NCBI RefSeq assembly: GCF_002906155.1
Contig: NZ_MUJK01000002.1
Span: 62,001-126,000 of the forward strand
Reading direction: 5' to 3'
DNA length: 64,000 nucleotides
Origin: Pseudomonas laurylsulfativorans
GTDB taxonomy: Bacteria > Pseudomonadota > Gammaproteobacteria > Pseudomonadales > Pseudomonadaceae
Below, in pieces: positions 23,360-35,066 of this stretch (its first letter is position 1; the number at the start of each line of letters is the position of its first letter). Made by a program: the position numbers and the translations under genes. The notes beneath the pieces were generated by a model. That model made no database searches and was not told where the DNA came from. It saw only the letters and a list, made by a program, of their open reading frames with translations.

Positions 23360-23992
23360 GTGGCCCGTTCCAAGACAAGCCTTAAGTGGCTGCAAGAGCA
23401 TTTCAACGACCCATTCGTCAAAATGGCACAAAAAGACGGGTACCGTTCCCGCGCCAGCTACAAACTGCTGGAGATCCAGGAAAAGGATCGCCTGATCCGT
23501 CCGGGCATGAGCGTAATCGACCTTGGTGCGGCCCCCGGTGGGTGGTCCCAGGTGACCAGTCGTCTGATTGGCGGGCAGGGTACGCTGATCGCTTCTGACA
23601 TTCTGGAAATGGACAGCATCCCCGACGTGACCTTCATTCAGGGCGACTTTACCGAGGATGCCGTGCTGGCTCAGATTCTCGATGCCGTCGGAAATAAGGA
23701 AGTAGACCTTGTGATTTCCGACATGGCCCCCAATATGAGTGGATTACCGGCCGTGGACATGCCGCGAGCGATGTTCCTGTGCGAACTGGCACTGGATCTG
23801 TCGACGCGGGTGCTCAAGCCCGGTGGTGATTTTTTGATCAAGATTTTCCAGGGCGAAGGCTTCGACGAATTTCACAAAAGCGTTCGCCAGCAGTTCGACA
23901 AGGTGCAGATGCGCAAGCCGACCTCGTCGCGCGACCGTTCTCGCGAGCAGTACCTGCTGGGCCGCGGTTTCCGCGGGCGCAGTGAGGATTGA
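23360..23992 (+). CDS. rlmE: 23S rRNA 2'-O-methyltransferase RlmE (FtsJ/RrmJ)
   Basis: 210-aa Rossmann methyltransferase. The SAM motif [14 protein letters not shown], the DMAPNMSG loop, and the catalytic Lys in [10 protein letters not shown] are visible. It methylates U2552 in the A-loop of 23S rRNA. It starts with GTG ([14 protein letters not shown]) after GAGG. In E. coli it is heat-shock induced together with ftsH; here a 190-bp spacer separates it from ftsH and I saw no clear sigma-32 site in it. Confidence 0.95.
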   Translation: MARSKTSLKWLQEHFNDPFVKMAQKDGYRSRASYKLLEIQEKDRLIRPGMSVIDLGAAPGGWSQVTSRLIGGQGTLIASDILEMDSIPDVTFIQGDFTEDAVLAQILDAVGNKEVDLVISDMAPNMSGLPAVDMPRAMFLCELALDLSTRVLKPGGDFLIKIFQGEGFDEFHKSVRQQFDKVQMRKPTSSRDRSREQYLLGRGFRGRSED

Positions 23993-24182
23993 GTGAATTT
24001 TCGATCGGGGTGATAGGATTTTTGTATTACGCCTTGTCAGAATTAGCGAATATTGTGTAGGAAGTGTTTCACAAAGGGTTACAGACGGCGCCTGCCAAGT
24101 TGTAGGTAATGTAGTAAGTTAGGCCGGTGAATATCATGCGAAGCGCGCGCCAGTAGCGGAGCTTGCTTCAGAGGGTAGTTAA

Positions 24183-26102
24183 TTGAACGATATGGCAAAG
24201 AATCTGATCCTGTGGTTGATCATCGCGGCTGTCCTGGTGACGGTGATGAACAACTTCTCCAGCCCTAACGAGCCGCAGACCCTCAACTATTCCGACTTCA
24301 TCCAGCAGGTCAAGGATGGCAAGGTCGAGCGCGTGGCGGTTGATGGCTACGTGATTACCGGCAAACGCAACGATGGCGACAGCTTCAAGACCATTCGGCC
24401 GGCGATCCAGGACAACGGCCTGATCGGCGACCTGGTGGATAACCACGTCGTGGTCGAAGGCAAGCAGCCTGAGCAGCAAAGCATCTGGACCCAACTCCTG
24501 GTCGCCAGCTTCCCGATCCTGGTGATCATTGCCGTGTTCATGTTCTTCATGCGGCAGATGCAGGGCGGTGCCGGTGGCAAGGGCGGGCCGATGAGCTTCG
24601 GCAAGAGCAAGGCGCGCCTGCTCTCCGAGGATCAGGTGAAAACTACCCTGGCTGACGTTGCAGGTTGCGACGAGGCCAAGGAAGAAGTGGGTGAGCTGGT
24701 CGAGTTCCTGCGCGATCCGGGCAAATTCCAGCGCCTGGGTGGCCGCATTCCTCGCGGCGTGCTGATGGTTGGTCCTCCGGGTACCGGTAAAACCTTGCTG
24801 GCCAAGGCCATCGCGGGCGAAGCCAAAGTACCGTTCTTCACCATTTCCGGTTCCGACTTCGTCGAAATGTTCGTCGGTGTGGGTGCCAGCCGTGTTCGCG
24901 ACATGTTCGAGCAGGCCAAGAAACACGCTCCATGCATCATCTTCATCGACGAAATCGATGCGGTCGGTCGCCATCGTGGCGCTGGCATGGGTGGTGGTCA
25001 CGACGAGCGCGAGCAGACTCTCAACCAGTTGCTGGTCGAGATGGATGGCTTCGAAATGAATGACGGCATCATCGTGATTGCCGCGACCAACCGTCCTGAC
25101 GTACTGGACCCTGCGCTGCTGCGTCCGGGCCGATTCGACCGCCAGGTTGTTGTGGGGCTGCCGGACATCCGTGGTCGCGAACAGATTCTCAAGGTTCACA
25201 TGCGCAAAGTGCCGATGGGTGACGACGTTGCTCCGGCCGTGATCGCTCGTGGTACTCCAGGCTTCTCCGGTGCCGACCTGGCTAACCTGGTGAACGAGGC
25301 CTCGCTGTTCGCTGCCCGTGCCGGCAAGCGCATCGTCGAGATGAAAGAGTTCGAACTGGCGAAAGACAAGATCATGATGGGCGCCGAGCGCAAATCCATG
25401 GTCATGTCCGAGAAAGAAAAGCAGAACACGGCTTACCACGAAGCGGGCCACGCCATCGTGGGGCGTGTCGTGCCTGAGCATGATCCGGTGTACAAGGTGT
25501 CGATCATCCCGCGCGGTCGTGCGCTGGGTGTGACCATGTTCCTGCCGGAAGAAGATCGTTACAGCCTGTCCAAGCGTGCATTGATCAGCCAGATCTGCTC
25601 GCTGTACGGCGGTCGTATCGCTGAAGAAATGACCTTGGGCTTCGATGGCGTGACCACCGGTGCTTCCAACGACATCATGCGCGCCAGCCAGATTGCGCGG
25701 AACATGGTGACCAAGTGGGGGCTTTCGGAAAAGCTCGGTCCGCTGATGTACGCCGAAGAAGAAGGCGAAGTGTTCCTCGGTCGCGGCGGTGGCGGTCAGA
25801 GTGCGAGCTTCTCCGGTGAGACAGCCAAGCTGATCGACTCCGAAGTGCGCAGCATCATCGATCAGTGCTATGGCACGGCGAAGCAGATTCTCACGGACAA
25901 CCGTGACAAGCTCGACGCGATGGCTGATGCCTTGATGAAGTACGAAACGATTGATGCCGAGCAGATCGACGACATCATGGCGGGGCGTACGCCGCGCGAG
26001 CCGCGCGACTGGTCGGGTGGCACAGGTACCTCCGGCACCCCTCCGGTGGTGCAGGACGAGCGTCCGGAAACACCGATCGGCGGTCCTGCTGCTGACGTAT
26101 AA
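24183..26102 (+). CDS. ftsH: ATP-dependent zinc metalloprotease FtsH
   Basis: 639-aa AAA+ protease with two N-terminal membrane segments (about 6-24 and 103-123). Walker A GPPGTGKT is at 197-204, Walker B IIFIDEID follows, and zinc motif HEAGH is at 419-423. It degrades misassembled membrane proteins and regulators such as sigma-32 and LpxC. The TTG at 24183 is preferred because GAGGG sits 7 nt upstream; ATG at 24192 would leave that site 16 nt away. It precedes folP by 8 bp. Confidence 0.96.
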   Translation: MNDMAKNLILWLIIAAVLVTVMNNFSSPNEPQTLNYSDFIQQVKDGKVERVAVDGYVITGKRNDGDSFKTIRPAIQDNGLIGDLVDNHVVVEGKQPEQQSIWTQLLVASFPILVIIAVFMFFMRQMQGGAGGKGGPMSFGKSKARLLSEDQVKTTLADVAGCDEAKEEVGELVEFLRDPGKFQRLGGRIPRGVLMVGPPGTGKTLLAKAIAGEAKVPFFTISGSDFVEMFVGVGASRVRDMFEQAKKHAPCIIFIDEIDAVGRHRGAGMGGGHDEREQTLNQLLVEMDGFEMNDGIIVIAATNRPDVLDPALLRPGRFDRQVVVGLPDIRGREQILKVHMRKVPMGDDVAPAVIARGTPGFSGADLANLVNEASLFAARAGKRIVEMKEFELAKDKIMMGAERKSMVMSEKEKQNTAYHEAGHAIVGRVVPEHDPVYKVSIIPRGRALGVTMFLPEEDRYSLSKRALISQICSLYGGRIAEEMTLGFDGVTTGASNDIMRASQIARNMVTKWGLSEKLGPLMYAEEEGEVFLGRGGGGQSASFSGETAKLIDSEVRSIIDQCYGTAKQILTDNRDKLDAMADALMKYETIDAEQIDDIMAGRTPREPRDWSGGTGTSGTPPVVQDERPETPIGGPAADV

Positions 26103-26110
26103 GGTTTGAA

Positions 26111-26962
26111 ATGACTTCTGTTCAGTCCTCGACCCGGTTGCCTTGCGGCAACCGGGTTCTTGATTTCGCCCAGACGCATGTCATGGGTATTCTCAATGTC
26201 ACTCCTGACTCTTTCTCCGATGGTGGCCAATACAGCCAGCTCGACGCGGCCATGCGCCACGCCGAAGCCATGGTGGCGGCCGGCGCGACGCTGATCGATG
26301 TCGGTGGCGAGTCCACCCGGCCTGGTGCCAGGGCGGTTTCGCCCCTGGAGGAGTTGGAGCGCGTGGCGCCCATCGTCGAGCGCATTGCTCGCGAGCTGGA
26401 CGTCATCATCTCGGTCGACACGTCAACGCCGGCGGTTATGCGTGAAACCGCGCGCCTGGGTGCCGGGTTGATCAATGACGTACGTTCTTTGCGTCGCGAT
26501 GGCGCCCTGGATGCTGCGGCGGCTACTGGCCTGCCGGTTTGCCTGATGCATATGCTGGGGGAGCCCGGCGATATGCAGGACGATCCGCAGTACCAGGACG
26601 TTACAAGGGAGGTCGGTGAGTTTCTTGCCGAGCGCCTGCATCAATGTTCATTGGCGGGAATTGCGGCTGAGCGGATCATTCTTGATCCAGGCTTTGGTTT
26701 CGCTAAAACCTTGCAGCACAATCTAAGCTTGTTCAAACATATGGAAGCCCTGCATGCCTTGGGGCGGCCCCTGTTGGTCGGGGTTTCGCGAAAGAGCATG
26801 ATTGGTCAGGCATTGAATCGTCCGGTGGGAGACCGGCTGTATGGTGGTTTGGCGCTCGCGGCGCTGGCTTCGGCGAAAGGTGCGCGTATATTGCGCGTCC
26901 ATGATGTAGCCGAAACAGTGGATGTGGTGCGGATGATCGCCGCAGTGGAATCAGCCGAATAA
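26111..26962 (+). CDS. folP: Dihydropteroate synthase
   Basis: 283-aa TIM-barrel enzyme. Signatures are [46 protein letters not shown] and [11 protein letters not shown]. It joins p-aminobenzoate to the pterin diphosphate in folate synthesis and is the sulfonamide target. It lies between ftsH and glmM as in E. coli. Confidence 0.96.
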   Translation: MTSVQSSTRLPCGNRVLDFAQTHVMGILNVTPDSFSDGGQYSQLDAAMRHAEAMVAAGATLIDVGGESTRPGARAVSPLEELERVAPIVERIARELDVIISVDTSTPAVMRETARLGAGLINDVRSLRRDGALDAAAATGLPVCLMHMLGEPGDMQDDPQYQDVTREVGEFLAERLHQCSLAGIAAERIILDPGFGFAKTLQHNLSLFKHMEALHALGRPLLVGVSRKSMIGQALNRPVGDRLYGGLALAALASAKGARILRVHDVAETVDVVRMIAAVESAE

Positions 26963-26978
26963 GAATGATGGAGCACTT

Positions 26979-28316
26979 ATGAGCAAAAAATATTTTGGCA
27001 CCGATGGTATTCGTGGGCGTGTCGGTGAATACCCGATTACACCTGATTTCATGCTCAAGCTCGGCTGGGCTGCAGGCATGGCGTTCCGCAAGATGGGCGC
27101 CTGCAAGGTATTGGTAGGCAAGGACACCCGGATCTCCGGCTATATGTTCGAGTCTGCACTTGAGGCGGGGCTGACCTCGGCGGGTGCTGATGTAATGCTC
27201 CTGGGCCCGATGCCGACACCGGCGATTGCCTATCTGACGCGTACCTTTCATGCCGAAGCGGGCATTGTTATCAGCGCCTCGCACAATCCGCATGATGACA
27301 ATGGCATCAAGTTTTTCTCCGGCAAGGGCACCAAGCTTCCTGATGAAGTCGAGTTGATGATCGAAGAGTTGCTCGACACTCCGATGACTGTGGTTGAGTC
27401 GAGCAAGATCGGCAAGGTGTCGCGAATCAACGATGCGTCGGGGCGCTATATCGAATTCTGCAAGAGCAGCGTGCCAACCGGCACCAGCTTCTCGGGTCTG
27501 AAAATCGTGATCGACTGCGCTCACGGTGCGACTTACAAAGTGGCGCCGAGCGTGTTCCGCGAGTTGGGTGCTGAAGTCGTCGTGCTGTCGGCTCAGCCCA
27601 ATGGGCTGAACATCAACGACAATTGCGGTTCGACCCATATGGGGCCGCTGCAGGCTGCTGTCGTGGCCGAGCATGCCGATCTGGGTATTGCCTTCGATGG
27701 TGACGGTGACCGCGTCCAGATGGTCGATCACACGGGTGCAGTGGTGGATGGCGACGAATTGCTGTTCATCATTGCCCGTGATCTGCATGAGCGCGACAAG
27801 CTGCAGGGCGGCGTGGTCGGAACCCTGATGAGCAACCTGGGGCTGGAACTGGCCCTGGCTGATCTGGGTGTTCCATTCGTGCGTGCCAATGTCGGTGATC
27901 GCTATGTCATTGCCGAGCTGTTGGAGCGCAACTGGATCGTGGGTGGTGAAAACTCCGGGCACATCGTGTGTTTCAGTCACACCACCACGGGTGATGCAAT
28001 CATTGCGGCACTGCAGGTGCTGATAGCGCTGCGCACGCGTGATGAAAGTCTGGCGCAATCCCGACAGTCGCTGCGAAAGTGCCCTCAGGTGCTGATCAAC
28101 GTGCGTTTCGGTGGCGGCGCAAGCCCTCTCGAACATCCGTCGGTCAAGGAAGCCAGCGAGCGTGTGACCAAGGCCATGGCAGGTCGGGGACGTGTGCTGT
28201 TGCGCAAGTCTGGAACCGAGCCGCTGGTGCGTGTCATGGTCGAAGGCGAAGACGAAACCCTGGTTCGCGGCTATGCCGAAGAGCTGGCAAAGCTGGTTGC
28301 TGAAGTTTCTGCCTGA
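26979..28316 (+). CDS. glmM: Phosphoglucosamine mutase
   Basis: 445-aa alpha-D-phosphohexomutase. The phosphorylated serine is S101 in VISASHNP, the metal loop is DGDGDR, and the C-terminal phosphate-binding loop is [12 protein letters not shown]. It converts glucosamine-6-P to glucosamine-1-P for UDP-GlcNAc. GGAG lies 6 nt before the ATG. It follows folP by 16 bp. Confidence 0.96.
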   Translation: MSKKYFGTDGIRGRVGEYPITPDFMLKLGWAAGMAFRKMGACKVLVGKDTRISGYMFESALEAGLTSAGADVMLLGPMPTPAIAYLTRTFHAEAGIVISASHNPHDDNGIKFFSGKGTKLPDEVELMIEELLDTPMTVVESSKIGKVSRINDASGRYIEFCKSSVPTGTSFSGLKIVIDCAHGATYKVAPSVFRELGAEVVVLSAQPNGLNINDNCGSTHMGPLQAAVVAEHADLGIAFDGDGDRVQMVDHTGAVVDGDELLFIIARDLHERDKLQGGVVGTLMSNLGLELALADLGVPFVRANVGDRYVIAELLERNWIVGGENSGHIVCFSHTTTGDAIIAALQVLIALRTRDESLAQSRQSLRKCPQVLINVRFGGGASPLEHPSVKEASERVTKAMAGRGRVLLRKSGTEPLVRVMVEGEDETLVRGYAEELAKLVAEVSA

Positions 28317-28382
28317 ATTCGGCTTGCCAGCCTTGATTGTGTTGGGTAACATCTGCGCCCACTTTGACCGACGAGGTACAGC

Positions 28383-29138
28383 ATGCGTCGCCCTATGGTA
28401 GCTGGTAACTGGAAGATGCACGGTACCCGCGCCAGCGTCGCTGAGCTGATCAATGGCCTTCGTGACTTGGCCTTGCCGAGCGGTGTTGATGTCGCGGTAT
28501 TCCCGCCTTTCCTGCATATCAATCAAGTGATTGATGACCTGGAAGGAAAGTCGATTTCGGTCGGCGCTCAGAATTCTGCGGTGGAATCCGGACAAGGTGC
28601 GTTGACCGGTGAGATAGCGCCGAGTCAGTTGGTGGATTCAGGTTGTTCCCTGGTACTTGTCGGGCACTCCGAGCGCCGCCAGATTATGGGTGAGCAGGAC
28701 GCAGTGCTGATTCGCAAGTTCGCAGCGGCACAGGCATGTGGCTTGGTTCCGGTGTTGTGCATTGGGGAGACCCTTGAGCAGCGTGAGGCCGGAAAGACTC
28801 TTGAGGTTGTCTCGCGTCAGCTGGGCAGTATCATTGAGGAGCTGGGTGTCGGTGCCTTTGCCAAGGCAGTCATAGCTTACGAGCCGGTCTGGGCCATTGG
28901 CACCGGACTGACTGCAACGCCGCAACAGGCGCAGGATGTGCATGCAGCCATCCGCGCTCAGTTGGCGGCAGAGAATTCTGAGGTCGCACAAGGTGTGCGG
29001 CTTCTATACGGCGGCAGCGTGAAGGCGGCCAATGCGGTCGAACTGTTCGGCATGCCGGATATCGATGGGGGCCTCATTGGTGGGGCTTCCCTGAATGCAG
29101 ATGAGTTCGGTGCGATTTGTCGCGCCGCGGGAAACTGA
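28383..29138 (+). CDS. tpiA: Triosephosphate isomerase
   Basis: 251-aa TIM. Catalytic K11 in GNWKMHG, the His motif VGHSERR, the glutamate loop [11 protein letters not shown], and the phosphate loop [11 protein letters not shown]. It interconverts dihydroxyacetone phosphate and glyceraldehyde-3-P, needed downstream of the fructose pathway at 48.8-54.4 kb. GAGG is 7 nt before the ATG. Its stop is 4 bp before secG. Confidence 0.96.
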   Translation: MRRPMVAGNWKMHGTRASVAELINGLRDLALPSGVDVAVFPPFLHINQVIDDLEGKSISVGAQNSAVESGQGALTGEIAPSQLVDSGCSLVLVGHSERRQIMGEQDAVLIRKFAAAQACGLVPVLCIGETLEQREAGKTLEVVSRQLGSIIEELGVGAFAKAVIAYEPVWAIGTGLTATPQQAQDVHAAIRAQLAAENSEVAQGVRLLYGGSVKAANAVELFGMPDIDGGLIGGASLNADEFGAICRAAGN

Positions 29139-29142
29139 AAAA

Positions 29143-29526
29143 ATGCTGGAAACAGTCGTAGTCGTTTTTCATCTGCTGGGTGCATTGGGCGTAGTAGCTC
29201 TGGTTTTGCTGCAGCAGGGTAAAGGTGCGGACGCTGGCGCGTCTTTCGGAGCAGGTGCTTCAAATACTGTGTTCGGAAGCCAAGGTTCCTCTACCTTTCT
29301 TAGTAAGTTTACTGCTATACTTGCCGCAGGTTTTTTCATAACCAGCTTGGGGTTAGGTTACTTTGCTAAAGAGAAGGCTCACCAGCTGACTCAAGTAGGT
29401 CTCCCAAATCCAGCGGTACTGGAAGTTCCAAAGCAACAACCGGCTTCTGATGATGTCCCGGTGCTTCAAGAGCAAAAGTCGGCTACTCCAGCGACTGACG
29501 TACCTCCAGCTCAAGAGCAGAAGTAA
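29143..29526 (+). CDS. secG: Preprotein translocase subunit SecG
   Basis: 127-aa SecG. Two membrane helices (about 2-22 and 50-71) flank the conserved loop [17 protein letters not shown] and [13 protein letters not shown]. The C-terminal ~45 residues form a Pro/Gln-rich tail typical of Pseudomonas. It supports SecYEG protein export. The start is placed at [12 protein letters not shown], where similarity begins. tRNA-Leu follows 22 bp after the stop. Confidence 0.94.
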   Translation: MLETVVVVFHLLGALGVVALVLLQQGKGADAGASFGAGASNTVFGSQGSSTFLSKFTAILAAGFFITSLGLGYFAKEKAHQLTQVGLPNPAVLEVPKQQPASDDVPVLQEQKSATPATDVPPAQEQK

Positions 29527-29548
29527 GAAGGGTTTCAAACGTAGTATT

Positions 29549-29634
29549 GCCGAGGTGGTGGAATTGGTAGACACGCAACCTTGAGGTGGTTGTGCCCATA
29601 GGGTGTAGGGGTTCGAGTCCCCTTCTCGGTACCA
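29549..29634 (+). tRNA. tRNA-Leu (GAG)
   Basis: 86-nt class II tRNA including CCA. The anticodon loop TTGAGGT (29581-29587) is flanked by CAACC/GGTTG, a long variable arm follows, and the T-arm is GGGG-TTCGAGT-CCCC. The acceptor GCCGAGG pairs with CTCGGT with G-U ends. Located in the secG-tRNA-nusA order shared with other gammaproteobacteria. Confidence 0.95.
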
Positions 29635-29644
29635 ATTAGTCAGG

Positions 29645-29668
29645 AGAGCCCGCTGTTGCGGGCTTTCT
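29645..29668 (+). terminator. Intrinsic terminator after tRNA-Leu
   Basis: AGCCCGC-TGTT-GCGGGCT followed by TTCTT, 11 bp after the tRNA end. Confidence 0.8.
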
Positions 29669-29731
29669 TGCAGGTGGAAGGTTACATTGACCCTGTAGGG
29701 GATCGGTCGTATACTTCCGCCCCAGCTTTGT

Positions 29732-29808
<77 letters not shown>

Positions 29809-29816
29809 GTTTAAGG

Positions 29817-29839
29817 AGCCCCTTTTAAGGGGCTTTTTG
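29817..29839 (+). terminator. Intrinsic terminator after tRNA-fMet
   Basis: AGCCCC-TTTTAA-GGGGCT followed by TTTTG. First of three hairpins before rimP. Confidence 0.85.
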
Positions 29840-29855
29840 TTAGCTGGACACTTTC

Positions 29856-29907
29856 AACGCCGCTGTTCGACGGCGTTTCAAGGATGGGCGTTTCGCCCAT
29901 TTTTTTA
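29856..29907 (+). terminator. Two further hairpins in the rimP leader, the second an intrinsic terminator
   Basis: AACGCCG / CGGCGTT (29856-29877), then ATGGGCG-TTT-CGCCCAT followed by seven T (29884-29907). The terminator ends 40 bp before the rimP start. Tandem terminators between metY and rimP-nusA are known in E. coli, where NusA influences readthrough; equivalence here is inference. Confidence 0.75.
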
Positions 29908-29946
29908 TTTTGCATAGCATGCACATACATGCACTAGGGGGTTCAG

Positions 29947-30405
29947 GTGTCGAGCAAGCTAGAAGAGTTGCAGGCCTTGCTGGCCCCGGTGGTCGTGGCC
30001 CTAGGCTATGAATGCTGGGGTATCGAGTTTTCGGCTCAGGGTCGTCACTCGATGTTGCGCGTTTATATCGATAAAGAAGGCGGCGTGCTGGTGGACGATT
30101 GTGCCATCGTCAGCCGTCAGATAAGCGGTGTGCTGGATGTTGAAGATCCAATCTCCGTTGAATACACCCTTGAAGTTTCCTCGCCTGGCATGGAACGCCC
30201 TCTGTTCACTCTTGAGCAGTTTGCAAAATTTGCCGGTGAACAAGTGAAGATCAAGCTGCGCTCGCCTTTTGAAGGACGACGCAACTTTCAGGGCCTTCTG
30301 CGCGGCGTAGAAGAGCAGGATGTCGTGGTGCAGGTAGAAGACCATGAGTTCCTGTTGCCGATCGATATGATCGACAAGGCCAACATTATTCCCAGTTTTG
30401 ACTGA
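29947..30405 (+). CDS. rimP: Ribosome maturation factor RimP
   Basis: 152-aa RimP (YhbC/P15A). The N-terminal domain includes [22 protein letters not shown] (given in parts: YECWGIEFS and [12 protein letters not shown]) and the central [17 protein letters not shown] motif; a C-terminal SH3-like domain follows. It aids 30S assembly. The start is GTG (MSSKLEEL), after a GGGGG stretch. First gene of rimP-nusA-infB-rbfA-truB-rpsO-pnp. Confidence 0.95.
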   Translation: MSSKLEELQALLAPVVVALGYECWGIEFSAQGRHSMLRVYIDKEGGVLVDDCAIVSRQISGVLDVEDPISVEYTLEVSSPGMERPLFTLEQFAKFAGEQVKIKLRSPFEGRRNFQGLLRGVEEQDVVVQVEDHEFLLPIDMIDKANIIPSFD

Positions 30406-30464
30406 GGCGTGCCAGATACTGCGGATCCCGCGGATCCAATGGCTTGCGAAAGGCGAGGCGTACG

Positions 30465-31946
30465 ATGAGCAAAGAAGTACTGCTGGTTGTTGAGTCGGTA
30501 TCCAACGAAAAGGGTGTACCGGCAAACGTTATTTTTGAAGCGCTGGAGCTGGCCCTGGCCACTGCGACCAAAAAGCGTTTCGAAGACGAAGTTGATCTGC
30601 GTGTGGAAATCAATCGCCACACGGGTGCATACGAGACATTCCGTCGCTGGACGGTCGTCGAGGAAGCAGACCTGGACGATCCGGCCATCGAAACCTGGCC
30701 GAGCAAGGTTGCTGAAACGCATCCTGGCGCCAAGGTCGGTGACGTCGTCGAAGAGAAAATCGAGTCCATCGAGTTCGGCCGCATCGCTGCACAGACTGCC
30801 AAGCAAGTCATCGTGCAGAAAGTTCGCGAAGCCGAGCGCGCTCAGGTTGTTGACGCTTATCGCGAGCGCCTGGGTGAAATCATCTCCGGCACCGTGAAAA
30901 AAGTCACTCGCGACAACGTGATCGTTGATCTGGGCAACAACGCAGAAGCGTTGCTGGCCCGTGAAGACATCATTTCTCGCGAAACTTTCCGGGTTGGCGT
31001 GCGTCTGCGTGCGCTGCTCAAGGAAATCCGCACCGAGAACCGCGGCCCGCAGCTGATCCTGTCGCGTACCGCGCCGGAAATGCTAATCGAGTTGTTCCGC
31101 ATCGAAGTGCCGGAAATTGCCGAAGGCCTGATCGAAGTGATGGCTGCGTCCCGTGATCCGGGATCCCGCGCCAAGATCGCCGTCCGCTCCAAGGACAAAC
31201 GCATCGACCCGCAAGGCGCTTGCATCGGTATGCGCGGTTCGCGCGTACAGGCAGTGTCGGGTGAGTTGGGCGGTGAGCGTGTTGACATCGTTCTGTGGGA
31301 CGACAACCCGGCTCAGTTCGTGATCAACGCCATGTCCCCGGCCGAGGTTGCGGCAATTATCGTTGACGAAGATGCCCACGCAATGGACATCGCCGTTGGC
31401 GCAGACAATCTGGCTCAGGCCATCGGTCGCGGTGGTCAGAACGTGCGTCTGGCGAGCCAGCTGACTGGCTGGACCCTGAACGTGATGACCGAATCGGACA
31501 TCCAGGCTAAGCAGCAAGCAGAAACCGGCGACATCCTGCGCAACTTCATCGACGAGCTGGAAGTCGACGAAGATCTGGCGCAGGTGCTGGTAGATGAAGG
31601 CTTCACCAGCCTGGAAGAGATTGCCTACGTACCGTTGGAAGAAATGCTCAACATCGACGGCTTTGACGAAGATACCGTCAACGAGCTTCGTGCTCGTGCC
31701 AAGGATCGTTTGTTGACCAAAGCCATCGCTACTGAGGAAAAGCTGGCAGACGCCCATCCGGCCGAAGACCTGCTCTCGCTTGAGGGTATGGACAAGGATT
31801 TGGCGATGGAACTGGCGGTGCGCGGCGTAATTACCCGCGAAGACCTGGCCGAGCAGTCTATTGACGACCTGCTCGACATCGACGGCATTGACGATGATCG
31901 TGCCGGCAAGTTGATCATGGCCGCCCGAGCCCACTGGTTCGAGTAA
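30465..31946 (+). CDS. nusA: Transcription termination/antitermination factor NusA
   Basis: 493-aa NusA. An N-terminal RNA polymerase-binding domain is followed by S1 (~135-200), two KH domains with [14 protein letters not shown] and [19 protein letters not shown], and two C-terminal acidic repeats typical of gammaproteobacterial NusA. It binds RNA polymerase and modulates pausing and termination. The start is set at [10 protein letters not shown]. infB follows after 27 bp. Confidence 0.97.
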   Translation: MSKEVLLVVESVSNEKGVPANVIFEALELALATATKKRFEDEVDLRVEINRHTGAYETFRRWTVVEEADLDDPAIETWPSKVAETHPGAKVGDVVEEKIESIEFGRIAAQTAKQVIVQKVREAERAQVVDAYRERLGEIISGTVKKVTRDNVIVDLGNNAEALLAREDIISRETFRVGVRLRALLKEIRTENRGPQLILSRTAPEMLIELFRIEVPEIAEGLIEVMAASRDPGSRAKIAVRSKDKRIDPQGACIGMRGSRVQAVSGELGGERVDIVLWDDNPAQFVINAMSPAEVAAIIVDEDAHAMDIAVGADNLAQAIGRGGQNVRLASQLTGWTLNVMTESDIQAKQQAETGDILRNFIDELEVDEDLAQVLVDEGFTSLEEIAYVPLEEMLNIDGFDEDTVNELRARAKDRLLTKAIATEEKLADAHPAEDLLSLEGMDKDLAMELAVRGVITREDLAEQSIDDLLDIDGIDDDRAGKLIMAARAHWFE

Positions 31947-31973
31947 TTAGGCGCGGCCTGAGGAGAGAAGTGC

Positions 31974-34502
31974 ATGACGCAAGTCACGGTGAAACAACTG
32001 GCCGATGAGGTCAAAACACCGGTAGAGCGCCTGTTGCAGCAGATGCGTGAGGCAGGTCTGCCGCACACCGCCGCCGAAGAAAGTGTGACTGACAGTGAGA
32101 AGCAATCGTTGCTGACTCACTTGAAAAGCAGCCACAAGGCGAAAGTGGAAGAACCACGCAAGATTACGCTGCAGCGTAAAACCACCAGCACCCTTCGGGT
32201 TGCTGGCAGCAAAAGCATCAGCGTTGAAGTACGCAAGAAGAAAGTCTTCGTACAGCGCAGCCCGGAAGAAATCGAAGCCGAGCGCAAGCGTGAGCTGGAT
32301 GAACGTCGCGCAGTAGAAAATGCTGCACGTCAGAAGGCTGAAGAAGAAGCCAAGCGTCGCGCCGAAGAAGAAGCGCGTCGCCAGCCTGCTGCTGCGCCGA
32401 CCGCTCCGGCCGAACCCGTTGCAGCGCCTGCTGTGGTAGCCGAACCTGTGCGTGAAAGCGCACCGGTTGTGGCAGCTGCTCCGGCTCCTGCGGCCGACGC
32501 TCGCAAGCGTGACGAACAGCGTCGTCCGGACAAACCACGTGCCGACGACAACAATCGTCGCGGTGGCGGCGGCGATGGCGAGCGCAAAAACGCTCCGCAT
32601 CGTGCGTCGGTCAAGGAAAAGGCGCCAGCGCCACGCGTTGCCCCACGTACTACCGACGAAGAAAGCGATGGCTTCCGTCGTGGTGGTCGCGGCAAGGCCA
32701 AGCTGAAGAAGCGCAACGCCCACGGTTTCCAGAGCCCAACCGGCCCTGTCGTGCGCGAAGTGAAGATCGGCGAAACCATCACTGTTGGCGACCTCGCTCA
32801 ACAGATGTCGGTCAAGGCTGCTGAAATCATCAAGTTCATGTTCAAACTGGGTACTCCAGCGACCATCAACCAGGTACTGGACCAGGAAACTGCCCAACTG
32901 GTTGCCGAGGAGCTGGGCCACAAAGTGACCCTGGTCAGCGACACCGCCCTGGAAGATTCCCTGGCCGAGTCCCTGAAGTTTGAAGGCGAGGCAGTTTCCC
33001 GTGCACCAGTCGTAACCGTAATGGGCCATGTTGACCACGGTAAGACTTCCCTGCTCGACTACATCCGTCGTGCCAAGGTTGCCGCAGGCGAAGCCGGCGG
33101 CATCACCCAGCACATCGGTGCGTACCACGTTGAAACCGACCGCGGCATGGTGACGTTCCTCGACACCCCTGGTCACGCCGCGTTTACCGCGATGCGTGCC
33201 CGTGGTGCCAAGGCGACCGACATCGTGATCCTGGTGGTTGCGGCGGACGACGGCGTAATGCCGCAGACCATCGAAGCTGTTCAGCATGCCAAGGCTGCGG
33301 GTGTTCCGCTGGTTGTCGCTGTGAACAAAATCGACAAGCCGGGTGCCGACCTCGATCGCATCCGTAGCGAACTGTCGGTACACGGCGTGACGTCGGAAGA
33401 GTGGGGTGGTGACACTCCATTCGTACCGGTTTCGGCGAAAATGGGTACCGGTGTCGACGAACTGCTCGAAGCCGTATTGCTGCAAGCCGAAGTTCTGGAA
33501 CTGACTGCAACGCCTTCGGCTCCTGGCCGTGGCGTGGTGGTTGAATCCCGCCTGGACAAGGGCCGCGGCCCGGTGGCTACCGTTCTGGTCCAAGACGGTA
33601 CCCTGCGTCAGGGCGACATGGTCCTGGTCGGTTCGAACTATGGCCGTGTTCGTGCCATGCTCGACGAGAACGGCAAGCCAATCAAGGAAGCCGGTCCGGC
33701 CATCCCTGTCGAGATCCTCGGCCTGGACGGTACTCCGGACGCTGGCGACGAGATGAGCGTGGTTGCCGACGAGAAGAAAGCCCGTGAAGTGGCGCTGTTC
33801 CGTCAAGGCAAGTTCCGCGAAGTCAAACTCGCTCGTGCTCACGCCGGCAAGCTGGAAAACATCTTCGAAAGCATGGGTCAGGAAGAGAAGAAGACGCTCA
33901 ACATCGTCCTCAAATCCGACGTCCGTGGATCGCTGGAAGCGTTGAACGGTGCCTTGAACGGCCTGGGTAACGACGAAGTGCAAGTGCGCGTGGTCGGTGG
34001 CGGCGTCGGTGGTATCACCGAATCCGATGCCAACTTGGCTCTGGCCTCCAACGCAGTACTGTTCGGCTTCAACGTGCGTGCCGATGCCGGCGCGCGCAAG
34101 ATCGTCGAGCAGGAAGGTCTGGATATGCGTTACTACAACGTGATCTACGACATCATCGAAGACGTCAAGAAAGCCCTGACCGGTATGCTCGGCAGCGACG
34201 TTCGCGAGAACATCCTGGGCATCGCCGAAGTGCGTGACGTGTTCCGTTCGCCGAAGTTTGGCGCGATCGCCGGTTGCATGGTTATCGAAGGTGTTGTTCA
34301 CCGTAACCGTCCAATCCGTGTACTGCGTGAAGACATCGTTATCTTCGAAGGCGAGCTGGAATCCCTGCGTCGCTTCAAGGATGACGCTTCCGAAGTGCGT
34401 GCCGGCATGGAATGCGGTATCGGCGTGAAGAGCTACAACGACGTCAAGGTCGGTGACAAAATCGAAGTCTTCGAGAAGGTGCAGGTTGCTCGCAGCCTCT
34501 AA
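31974..34502 (+). CDS. infB: Translation initiation factor IF-2
   Basis: 842-aa IF-2. The N-terminal domain starts [14 protein letters not shown], then a long Glu/Arg/Ala-rich linker (~90-250). The GTPase domain has G1 GHVDHGKT at 351-358, DTPGHAAF, and NKIDKPGA, followed by C-terminal beta-barrel domains. It places fMet-tRNA on the 30S subunit. A shorter isoform from an internal start is known in E. coli; I did not identify its start here. Confidence 0.97.
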   Translation: MTQVTVKQLADEVKTPVERLLQQMREAGLPHTAAEESVTDSEKQSLLTHLKSSHKAKVEEPRKITLQRKTTSTLRVAGSKSISVEVRKKKVFVQRSPEEIEAERKRELDERRAVENAARQKAEEEAKRRAEEEARRQPAAAPTAPAEPVAAPAVVAEPVRESAPVVAAAPAPAADARKRDEQRRPDKPRADDNNRRGGGGDGERKNAPHRASVKEKAPAPRVAPRTTDEESDGFRRGGRGKAKLKKRNAHGFQSPTGPVVREVKIGETITVGDLAQQMSVKAAEIIKFMFKLGTPATINQVLDQETAQLVAEELGHKVTLVSDTALEDSLAESLKFEGEAVSRAPVVTVMGHVDHGKTSLLDYIRRAKVAAGEAGGITQHIGAYHVETDRGMVTFLDTPGHAAFTAMRARGAKATDIVILVVAADDGVMPQTIEAVQHAKAAGVPLVVAVNKIDKPGADLDRIRSELSVHGVTSEEWGGDTPFVPVSAKMGTGVDELLEAVLLQAEVLELTATPSAPGRGVVVESRLDKGRGPVATVLVQDGTLRQGDMVLVGSNYGRVRAMLDENGKPIKEAGPAIPVEILGLDGTPDAGDEMSVVADEKKAREVALFRQGKFREVKLARAHAGKLENIFESMGQEEKKTLNIVLKSDVRGSLEALNGALNGLGNDEVQVRVVGGGVGGITESDANLALASNAVLFGFNVRADAGARKIVEQEGLDMRYYNVIYDIIEDVKKALTGMLGSDVRENILGIAEVRDVFRSPKFGAIAGCMVIEGVVHRNRPIRVLREDIVIFEGELESLRRFKDDASEVRAGMECGIGVKSYNDVKVGDKIEVFEKVQVARSL

Positions 34503-34521
34503 CTCGCGCACTTCAGGAGCC

Positions 34522-34607
34522 GTGACGGGTAGCTGCATGCGAGTGCGCAGCTCGTCACCAGGACTCTAAACGCAACGCCCGGTCTGGCTTTTGTCAGGCC
34601 GGGCGTT
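34522..34607 (+). other. Structured infB-rbfA spacer with two hairpins
   Basis: The first hairpin pairs GTGACG and AGCTGC (34522-34536, with a GGT bulge) with GCAGCT and CGTCAC (34547-34558). The second pairs AACGCCCGG (34574-34582) with CCGGGCGTT (34599-34607), followed by only a weak T-stretch. They may act in mRNA processing or partial termination. Confidence 0.55.
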
Positions 34608-34661
34608 TGCCGCTTTCAGACCTTACGGGTTTCACCGTGGGGCAGTTACAGGTAACAAGAC

Positions 34662-35063
34662 ATGGCAAAAGAATATAGCCGTACCCAACGTATCGGCGAT
34701 CAGATGCAGCGCGAGCTGGCACAGCTGATCCGTCGCGAAGTAAAAGACCCGCGCGTCGGCCTGGTCACCATTACCGCAGTGGAAGTCAGCCGTGACGTCG
34801 GTCACGCCAAGATCTTCATCACCGTGATGGGGCAGGACAGCGCCGAGGAAATCGCACAAAGCATCAAGGTGCTCAACTCCGCCGCCGGTTTCCTGCGCAT
34901 GCAGTTGGCTCGCGAGATGAAGCTGCGTAGCGTTCCACAGCTGCACTTCCACTACGACGAAAGCGTCGTGCGTGGTGCGCATCTGTCGGCATTGATCGAG
35001 CGCGCAGTGGCTGAAGACAATCAGCATCCGGTTGTGGCAGAAGCCGAAGACACCAAGGAGTAA
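34662..35063 (+). CDS. rbfA: 30S ribosome-binding factor RbfA
   Basis: 133-aa RbfA with a KH-like fold: [17 protein letters not shown], then [17 protein letters not shown] and [14 protein letters not shown]. It is needed for 16S rRNA 5' maturation and cold adaptation. It ends 3 bp before truB, whose ribosome site AAGGAG lies inside the rbfA 3' end. Confidence 0.95.
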   Translation: MAKEYSRTQRIGDQMQRELAQLIRREVKDPRVGLVTITAVEVSRDVGHAKIFITVMGQDSAEEIAQSIKVLNSAAGFLRMQLAREMKLRSVPQLHFHYDESVVRGAHLSALIERAVAEDNQHPVVAEAEDTKE

Positions 35064-35066
35064 TCG

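Noticed and set aside
23993..24182. Heat-shock promoter before ftsH
   Set aside because: CTTGTC occurs near 24034, but no CCCCAT-like -10 lies at the right distance.
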